Part shown: piece by piece, positions 6,504 to 11,900 of the stretch | How the letters are laid out: each line of letters begins with the position of its first letter | How positions within the stretch are numbered: position 1 is the stretch's first letter | The notes under the pieces: generated by a model | Database searches by the model: none | What the model was told of the DNA's origin: nothing | What the model saw: only the letters and a program-made list of their open reading frames with translations | Translations under genes and position numbers: made by a program | Assembly: GCA_002686255.1 (NCBI GenBank) | Contig: NZAZ01000024.1 | Span: forward strand, 1-40,279 | Source: Rhodospirillaceae bacterium | GTDB lineage: Bacteria > Pseudomonadota > Alphaproteobacteria > Rhodospirillales > Casp-alpha2 | Direction of reading: 5' to 3' | Length of the DNA stretch: 40,279 nucleotides

Positions 6504-8177
6504 ATGGGTTTGCGGGGGCGAAGGGCGGCGGTCGCCGGCTGTCTGTTTTTTTTGGCCGCCGTTCTGCCAGCCCCCGCCAAGGCGGCCAGGGACGAGCTGG
6601 TGATCGGCATCACCCAGTTCCCGTCCACCTTCCACCCCAACATCGACGCCATGCTGGCCAAGACCTACATCCTCGGCCTGACCCGGCGGCCGCTGACCGT
6701 CTACGACAAGGACTGGCGGCTGCGGTGCATGCTGTGCGTCAAGCTGCCGACCATCGAAAACGGCCTGGCGGCGCCGGAACGCACGCCCGACGGCAAGCAG
6801 GGCATCGCCGTCACCTACACCATTCGCGACGACGCCAACTGGGGCGACGGCAAGCCGGTATCCACCGATGACGTGGTCTTCACCTGGAAGGTCGGGCGCC
6901 ACAAGAAAAGCGGCGTCGGCAACATGGAGTTTTACCGGAGCCTCTACAGGATCGACGTCAAGGGCCCCAGGACCTTCACCATGCATTTCGACAAGCTGAC
7001 CTTCCAATACAACGCCATCAACGGCTTTGAACTGATCCCGGCGCACCTTGACGAAGCCAATTTCACCGACCCGGTGGCCTACAAGAACCGCACCGCCTTC
7101 GACATCGACACCACCAACAAGGGGCTCTATTACGGGCCCTACCTGATCGACAGGGTGGTCACCGGCTCACACGTGGTGCTGGCGCCCAACCCGACCTGGT
7201 GGGGCAGGAAACCGCATTTCAAGCGCATCGTCGTCCGGGTTATTCCGAATACCGCGGCCCTGGAAGCCAACCTGCTATCCGGCAACATCGACATGATCGC
7301 CGGCGAGTTGGGGCTGACCGTCGACCAGGCCATCGCTTTTGAGAAGCGCCACGGCGGCAAATTCAACATCATCTACAAGCCGGGCCTGATCTACGAGCAC
7401 ATCGACCTCAATCTCGACAACCTGATCCTCCGGGATATCCGGGTGCGCCGGGCGCTGATTTACGCCATCGACCGCGAGGCCATCAGCGAGAAACTGTTCG
7501 CCGGGCGGCAGCCGGTCGCGCACACCAGCGTCAACCCGCTCGACTGGGTCCATGCCGACGACGTTCCGAAATACCCTTACGATCCGAAGAAGGCGGCGAA
7601 GCTGTTGAACGACGCCGGCTGGACCATGCGCAAGCGCGGCGTCCGCCACGACAAGAAGGGCAAGCGCCTGGGGCTTGAAATCATGACCACGGCGGGCAAC
7701 CGGTCCCGGGAACTGGTCGAGCAGGTGCTGCAAAGCCAGTGGAAGGCGGCGGGGATCGACGTCCGCATCAGGAACGAGCCGGCCCGCGTGTTCTTCGGCC
7801 AGACGGTGACCGAGCGCAGGTTTTCCGGCCTCGCCATGTACGCCTGGATCAGCGCCCCCGAAGGCGTGCCCCGGACGACCCTCCATTCGGCTCACATCCC
7901 GACCCCGGACAACAATTTCGCCGGCCAGAACTACACCGGTTTCCGCAACGCCGAGATGGACGGGCTGCTGGAAACCATCGAGGTCGAACTGGACCGGAGC
8001 AAGCGCAAGAAACTGTGGCGGCGGCTGCAGGAGATTTACGCCACCGAGCTTCCCGTCATCCCGCTCTATTTCCGCGCCGAGCCCTATATCCTGCCGAAAT
8101 GGCTGAAGGGGCTGGAACCCACCGGCCACCAGGACCCGTCGACCCTGTGGGTGGAGAACTGGCGGGCTCAACCCTAA
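6504..8177 (+). CDS. ABC transporter substrate-binding protein, family 5 (peptide/nickel type)
   Basis: This 557-residue precursor has a Sec signal peptide (MGLRGRRAAVAGCLFFLAAVL, cleavage near PAKA/A). The mature protein is a family 5 extracytoplasmic binding protein: LVIGITQFPSTFHPNID at the start, the signature region YTIRDDANWGDGKPVSTDDVVFTWK (about 110-135), and C-terminal ELPVIPLYFRAEPYILP. Such proteins capture oligopeptides, nickel chelates, sugars or other solutes for DppBC-type permeases. The ligand cannot be read from sequence. GGAGG lies 8 bases before the ATG at 6504. The permease gene that should follow directly is separated by a toxin-antitoxin insertion (8178-8936). Confidence 0.9.
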   Translation: MGLRGRRAAVAGCLFFLAAVLPAPAKAARDELVIGITQFPSTFHPNIDAMLAKTYILGLTRRPLTVYDKDWRLRCMLCVKLPTIENGLAAPERTPDGKQGIAVTYTIRDDANWGDGKPVSTDDVVFTWKVGRHKKSGVGNMEFYRSLYRIDVKGPRTFTMHFDKLTFQYNAINGFELIPAHLDEANFTDPVAYKNRTAFDIDTTNKGLYYGPYLIDRVVTGSHVVLAPNPTWWGRKPHFKRIVVRVIPNTAALEANLLSGNIDMIAGELGLTVDQAIAFEKRHGGKFNIIYKPGLIYEHIDLNLDNLILRDIRVRRALIYAIDREAISEKLFAGRQPVAHTSVNPLDWVHADDVPKYPYDPKKAAKLLNDAGWTMRKRGVRHDKKGKRLGLEIMTTAGNRSRELVEQVLQSQWKAAGIDVRIRNEPARVFFGQTVTERRFSGLAMYAWISAPEGVPRTTLHSAHIPTPDNNFAGQNYTGFRNAEMDGLLETIEVELDRSKRKKLWRRLQEIYATELPVIPLYFRAEPYILPKWLKGLEPTGHQDPSTLWVENWRAQP

Positions 8178-8183
8178 TCCCCC

Positions 8184-8282
8184 ATGGCGCATTTCCTTTT
8201 CCACCGCCTTTGGCAGTCGGTCCTTGTCCTGGGATTGGTCTGTGTCGCGAAAGGGATTTATTGTTTGACGCCTAATGCTTGA
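8184..8282 (+). pseudogene. Truncated 5' end of an ABC permease gene (dppB-like remnant)
   Basis: Seven bases after the binding-protein stop, an ATG opens MAHFLFHRLWQSVLVLGL, nearly identical to the start of the intact permease at 8937 (MTRFLFHRLWQSALVLGL). The DNA match begins at TCCCCCATG in both copies and runs about 60 bases; most differences are at third codon positions. After codon 18 the similarity ends abruptly and the frame stops at 8280-8282. This is a decapitated permease gene left in its original operon position, with a toxin-antitoxin pair now between it and the complete copy. Confidence 0.8.
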
Positions 8283-8291
8283 CGTTATATT
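8265..8291 (+). promoter_or_regulatory. Candidate promoter/operator of the toxin-antitoxin pair
   Basis: TTGACG (8265-8270) and TATATT (8286-8291) are separated by 15 bases. TTGACG recurs at 8279-8284, which could be a repeated operator half-site. The GTG proposed as toxin start lies only 9 bases after the -10-like hexamer, so the transcript may be leaderless. Confidence 0.4.
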
Positions 8292-8299
8292 CTGACTCC

Positions 8300-8587
8300 G
8301 TGATCAAGACATGGAAGAACGCCAAATCCCGCAAGGTTTACGAGCAAGGAATAACGCGTGGGTTTTCCGGTCTTGACCGTGAGGGGGCCCTTGAAGTTCT
8401 GAAAATGCTCAATGCGGCTTCGGCCATCAACCAGTTAAGCCCTCTCAAGAGCGTCGGGCTTCACCGGCTCAAAGGCACCCGCAAGGGTCAGTGGGCGATG
8501 ACGGTCAACGGCCCCTGGCGGGTCTGTTTCAAATTCCGAAACGGCCACGCTTACGACGTGGAAATTACGGACTATCATAAAGGATGA
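8300..8587 (+). CDS. higB: HigB/RelE-family toxin of a type II toxin-antitoxin pair
   Basis: The 95-residue product (from GTG 8300) begins VIKTWKNAKSRKVYEQG, the usual opening of the HigB branch of RelE-like mRNA endonucleases. It continues with the core LHRLKGTRKGQWAMTVNGPWRVCFKFRNGHAYDVEITDYH, in which the RLKG, VNG-WRV-F and the C-terminal DYH motifs are family hallmarks. These toxins cleave mRNA on the ribosome. A TTG start at 8279 would add seven residues without family similarity. There is no clear ribosome site. It ends in an ATGA overlap or near-overlap with the antitoxin gene, the toxin-first order typical of higBA. Confidence 0.88.
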   Translation: MIKTWKNAKSRKVYEQGITRGFSGLDREGALEVLKMLNAASAINQLSPLKSVGLHRLKGTRKGQWAMTVNGPWRVCFKFRNGHAYDVEITDYHKG

Positions 8588-8592
8588 CCCCC

Positions 8593-8874
8593 ATGCCCAT
8601 GCCCGTACACCCTGGCCGCATCATCAAACGCGAAATCGAGGCACGCGGCATCAGCGGCCACAAGCTCTCTCTCGAGCTCGGCATTCCTCCCGACCGGATC
8701 AGCAAGATCCTCAACGCCAAGCGCGGCATCAGCGCCGACACCGCGCTTCGGCTCGGCCGCTATTTCGCCACCGGTCCGGAATTCTGGATGAACCTCCAGA
8801 CGACCTATGACCTCGACATGGTGGAAAATCAGCTTGGCGAGGAAATCAGGCGCCGGGTTCATGTGGCCGCATAG
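8593..8874 (+). CDS. higA: HigA-family antitoxin (XRE-type helix-turn-helix)
   Basis: This protein of 93 residues (from ATG 8593) begins VHPGRIIKREIEARGISGHKLSLELGIP, the HigA opening, with the helix-turn-helix at about residues 17-50 (GISGHKLSLELGIPPDRISKILNAKRGISADTALRLGRYF) and the family end FWMNLQTTYDLDM. HigA neutralises HigB and represses the operon. The ATG at 8584 overlaps the toxin stop codon and would add three residues; I prefer 8593 because AAAGGA lies 8 bases upstream. The pair interrupts an ABC transporter operon and is flanked by a truncated permease copy, pointing to recent acquisition. Confidence 0.88.
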   Translation: MPMPVHPGRIIKREIEARGISGHKLSLELGIPPDRISKILNAKRGISADTALRLGRYFATGPEFWMNLQTTYDLDMVENQLGEEIRRRVHVAA

Positions 8875-8936
8875 CCCCGCATGAAGCTGCGTTTTCTTTT
8901 GCCCGCCGTCGCGCCAGCGGTGAAAACTCCTCCCCC

Positions 8937-9914
8937 ATGACCCGTTTCCTTTTCCACCGTCTTTGGCAGTCGGCCCTGGTTTTGGGGCTGATGTCGTTTG
9001 CCGTCTATTCGCTGATCGGGCTGATGCCGGGCGACCCGGTCGACCTGATGATCACCGCCGATCCGAAGATCACGGCCGAGGACACGGCCCGGCTGCGGGA
9101 GCTTTACGGGCTCAACAAATCCATCTTCGAGCGCTACGGCAACTGGCTGGCGGCGGCGTTGTCGGGTGATTTCGGCTATTCCCGGCTGCATGCCAAGCCG
9201 GTGATGCAGGTCATCGTCCCGGCCCTGGGCAACACGGTGACGCTGTTGGGGTTGAGCTTCGCGCTGGCGCTGGCGATCGCCCTTCCGGCCGGTATCGCCG
9301 CCGCCTACCGTCCCTATTCCAAGACCGATTACGCCATCAACCTGGCCGCCTTCGCCGGCATCTCGGTGCCGCCGTTCTGGCTGGCGTTGATGCTGATTAT
9401 CGTTTTCGCGGTCATTTTCGGCGTCCTGCCGGCGGGCGGGCTGGGCACCCTCGGCGAAACGGGAGTCCCGGGCGGGATTTGGCAAAACGCGCGATATCTC
9501 GTTCTGCCGGTGGCCAGCCTGACCATCGCTTCCATCGGCGGCCACACGCGCTATATGCGCGCCGCCATGATCGAGACCCTGCGCCAGGACTATATCCGCA
9601 CCGCGCGGGCGACCGGCGCCGGCGAGGTTCGCGTCGTCTTCGGCCACGCGCTCAGGAACGCGCTGATCCCCGTGGTCACCATCATCGCCCTCGATTTCGG
9701 ATACCTGTTTTCCGGCGCCCTGATCACCGAGACCATCTTCGCCTGGCCGGGCATGGGGCGGCTGATCTACGACGCCATCATGGGCAACGATTTCAACCTG
9801 GCCCTGGTGGCGCTGCTGCTGGCGACATTGTTGACGTTGGCCGGCAATTTCCTCGCCGACGTCGCCTATGTGTGGCTGGACCCGCGCATTTCCTTCCGCG
9901 GGGCCGAACGATGA
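8937..9914 (+). CDS. ABC transporter permease, DppB/OppB type
   Basis: The 325-residue inner-membrane protein has the DppB layout: an N-terminal helix (residues 10-30), the periplasmic loop GLMPGDPVDLMITADPKITAE, and five further helices. The ATPase-contact (EAA) loop is at about 222-244, TARATGAGEVRVVFGHALRNALI. It would form a heterodimeric channel with the next gene product for the solute bound by the family 5 binding protein at 6504. Its stop overlaps the next ATG (ATGA), indicating translational coupling. No ribosome site is visible upstream, and the sequence just before the ATG belongs to the inserted segment, so expression may have changed after the toxin-antitoxin insertion. Confidence 0.92.
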   Translation: MTRFLFHRLWQSALVLGLMSFAVYSLIGLMPGDPVDLMITADPKITAEDTARLRELYGLNKSIFERYGNWLAAALSGDFGYSRLHAKPVMQVIVPALGNTVTLLGLSFALALAIALPAGIAAAYRPYSKTDYAINLAAFAGISVPPFWLALMLIIVFAVIFGVLPAGGLGTLGETGVPGGIWQNARYLVLPVASLTIASIGGHTRYMRAAMIETLRQDYIRTARATGAGEVRVVFGHALRNALIPVVTIIALDFGYLFSGALITETIFAWPGMGRLIYDAIMGNDFNLALVALLLATLLTLAGNFLADVAYVWLDPRISFRGAER

Positions 9915-10834
9915 GCGCGCCCGGCCGCAAAGGCGAAACCGTGTGGGCGCTGACCGGGGGGCGTTTCCTCAAGCACCGTCTCGCCGTCGTCAGCCTCGGC
10001 GTGTTGGCGGCCCTGGCCCTGGCGGCGCTGTCGGCGCCCCTGGCCGCGGCCCTGATCGGCGCCGATGCCAGCGCCGTCGACCTGTTCAACCGCTTTCAGG
10101 AGGCCAGTTGGTCGCACCCGCTGGGCACCGACGAGATCGGCCGCGATATCCTGGTCAGGCTGCTTTACGGCGGCCGGATATCGCTTTTCGTCGGCTTGAC
10201 GGCGGCGTTCGCCTCGGCCGTTATCGGCACCATGGTCGGGCTGGTGGCCGGATACTACGGCGGGCGGCTTGACGCGTTCCTGATGCGGACCACCGACGGG
10301 GTGATCGCGCTGCCGCTGCTGCCGCTGTTGATCGTCCTGGCGGCGCTCGACCTCGGCAAGATCGGGGTACCGGAAACCATCGCGGCGTCGGAAAACATCA
10401 GCCTTTACCGCATCGTCGTCATCGTCGCCCTGGTCGGCTGGACGACGGTCGCGCGGCTGGTCCGCGGCACGGCGCTTTCGTTGCGCGAACGCCAATTCGT
10501 CGTCGCCGCCGAGGCCCAGGGCGCCTCGGCGTTCCGCATCATGACCGTCCACATCCTGCCCAACCTGGCGTCGCCGATCATCGTCGCCACGACGCTGTCG
10601 GTGGGCAACGTGATTTTGCTGGAATCGGTGTTGAGCTTCCTCGGCCTCGGCATCCAGCCGCCGATCCCGAGCTGGGGGAATCTGTTGACCAACGCCCAGG
10701 AACTGATCTTCGAGGCGCCGTCGCTGGCGTTTTATCCCGGCGTCTTGATCTTCGTCACCGTGATCGCCTTCAACTTCCTCGGCGACGGGCTGCAGGACGC
10801 CCTCGATCCCCGGGCGACGGAGCGGAGGGGTTAA
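9911..10834 (+). CDS. ABC transporter permease, DppC/OppC type
   Basis: This 307-residue partner permease begins with a cytoplasmic segment and a first helix at about 24-50 (the N-terminal OppC-type domain), then the conserved loop SHPLGTDEIGRDILVRLLYGGRISL (69-92). The EAA loop VVAAEAQGASAFRIMTVHILPNL is at about 197-219, and the end FNFLGDGLQDALDPR is typical of DppC. The start overlaps the previous stop by four bases. No ATPase gene follows: the next gene is on the opposite strand, 22 bases away. The transporter must borrow ATPases encoded elsewhere. Confidence 0.92.
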   Translation: MSAPGRKGETVWALTGGRFLKHRLAVVSLGVLAALALAALSAPLAAALIGADASAVDLFNRFQEASWSHPLGTDEIGRDILVRLLYGGRISLFVGLTAAFASAVIGTMVGLVAGYYGGRLDAFLMRTTDGVIALPLLPLLIVLAALDLGKIGVPETIAASENISLYRIVVIVALVGWTTVARLVRGTALSLRERQFVVAAEAQGASAFRIMTVHILPNLASPIIVATTLSVGNVILLESVLSFLGLGIQPPIPSWGNLLTNAQELIFEAPSLAFYPGVLIFVTVIAFNFLGDGLQDALDPRATERRG

Positions 10835-10856
10835 CCAAAACCCAGTTCAACATCAC

Positions 10857-11690
10857 CTAATGCGACATCAAGACGGGCACCGTCATGTGTTTCAGCATGT
10901 GGTCGGTGACGCCGCCCAGGACCAGTTCGGCCCAGCGGGCGTGGCCATAGGCGCCCATGACGATCAGGTCGGCGCCCTTATCGGCGACCCAGGACAACAA
11001 CGTGTCGCCGGTGCCTTTGTCCGTTTTCACATAGTCGGCTTCGGCCTTGACGCCGTGGTGCGCCAGATGGGCCGAGATGTCGGCGCCCGGAAGATCGCCG
11101 GTCCCGTTGACGCCGTTCTTGGGATTGATCACCATGACGGTGACGTCCTTGGCCGCCGGCAGCAACGGCAAGGCGTCATGAACGGCTCGGGCGGCCATCG
11201 GGCCGGCGTCCCAGGCGATCATCACGTGTTTTCCGATGGTGGCGTATTCACCGACGTAGGGAATGACCAGCGCCGGCCGCCCCGAAGTCATGATCATGCG
11301 ATCGGGCATTTCCCTGTCACCGACGAAAATATAGCTTTCGGGATTGCCCTGCCCGACCACGGCCAGGTCGTGATAACGGGCCTGCTTTGATAAAATTTCC
11401 GCCGTGTTACCTTCCTCGACCCGCCATTCGGATTGAAGGCCGTTATTTGCGGTCGCTTCCTTGAACTTCCTTTCCGCGTCTTCGGCCTGTTGCTTGGCCA
11501 TCTTGGCCTGTTCCTCCAGGATATCGGCGCTGATCTGAGCCTCGGCGTAGGCCGGAAGATAGGGTTTCGGGAGGATATAGAGCCCCGTCAACCGGGCATC
11601 CGAGGACTCGGCCAGATTGATAGCCGAGCGCAGGCGCGCCGCCGAGGGCTCCAAGGTGTCGACATGAACCAAAATGTCCTTGAATGGCAT
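10857..11690 (-). CDS. Universal stress protein with two Usp domains
   Basis: The 277-residue protein contains tandem UspA-like domains (about 1-146 and 152-275). The first starts FKDILVHVDTLEPSAARL and the second KHVMIAWDAGPMAARAVHDALP. The C-terminal domain keeps most of the ATP loop, GAYGHARWAELVLGGVTDHML (246-266), in the G-2x-G-9x-G pattern, but with Gly where Ser/Thr usually follows. Such proteins are cytoplasmic and induced by stress, including low oxygen. ATG 11690 is preceded by AGGAG at about 8-base spacing; the in-frame codons upstream (to 11711) do not look coding. An FNR-type palindrome sits 68-81 bases upstream. Confidence 0.88.
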   Translation of the reverse strand: MPFKDILVHVDTLEPSAARLRSAINLAESSDARLTGLYILPKPYLPAYAEAQISADILEEQAKMAKQQAEDAERKFKEATANNGLQSEWRVEEGNTAEILSKQARYHDLAVVGQGNPESYIFVGDREMPDRMIMTSGRPALVIPYVGEYATIGKHVMIAWDAGPMAARAVHDALPLLPAAKDVTVMVINPKNGVNGTGDLPGADISAHLAHHGVKAEADYVKTDKGTGDTLLSWVADKGADLIVMGAYGHARWAELVLGGVTDHMLKHMTVPVLMSH

Positions 11691-11757
11691 GATCCATCTC
11701 CTTTCGATCAATCTGTCGTTTCAAGGATCAGTATCGAGGGAATCCCCCCGGCCGCAT

Positions 11758-11771
11758 ATGACCGGGGTCAA
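11758..11771. promoter_or_regulatory. FNR/CRP-family type site before the universal stress protein gene
   Basis: ATGACCGGGGTCAA matches the palindrome at 5760-5773 in 13 of 14 bases (A instead of T at the first position). Its near end is 68 bases upstream of the stress-protein ATG, the same geometry as the cytochrome c and TlpA sites. FNR-type control of universal stress genes is known in other bacteria. Confidence 0.5.
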
Positions 11772-11787
11772 GAAGGCCGGAAACGGC

Positions 11788-11893
11788 CTTGGATAACTCT
11801 ATGGAAAAGCCCGGGAAAACCTGGTGATAAATGGGGATAAGGATAATTTATTGTTTAAATTCAAATGGTTAATTTGTGGACACTCTATCCACA
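11788..11893. other. AT-rich intergenic stretch with DnaA-box-like 9-mers
   Basis: Within about 105 bases are five 9-mers close to TTATNCACA: TTATCCAAG (minus, 11788-11796), TTATCACCA (minus, 11822-11830), TTATCCCCA (minus, 11832-11840), TTATCCTTA (minus, 11838-11846) and CTATCCACA (plus, 11885-11893). A very AT-rich run lies at 11843-11876. TGTGGA/TCCACA (11875-11893) also forms a 6-bp inverted repeat just after the FAAL fusion stop codon. A role as DnaA-binding site, terminator or promoter is undecided. Confidence 0.3.
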
Positions 11894-11900
11894 GGCGGCC

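Noticed and set aside
8881-8940. 19-codon open frame overlapping the permease ATG (ATGA), possible leader peptide
   Set aside because: No ribosome site and no similarity; too short to support as a gene.
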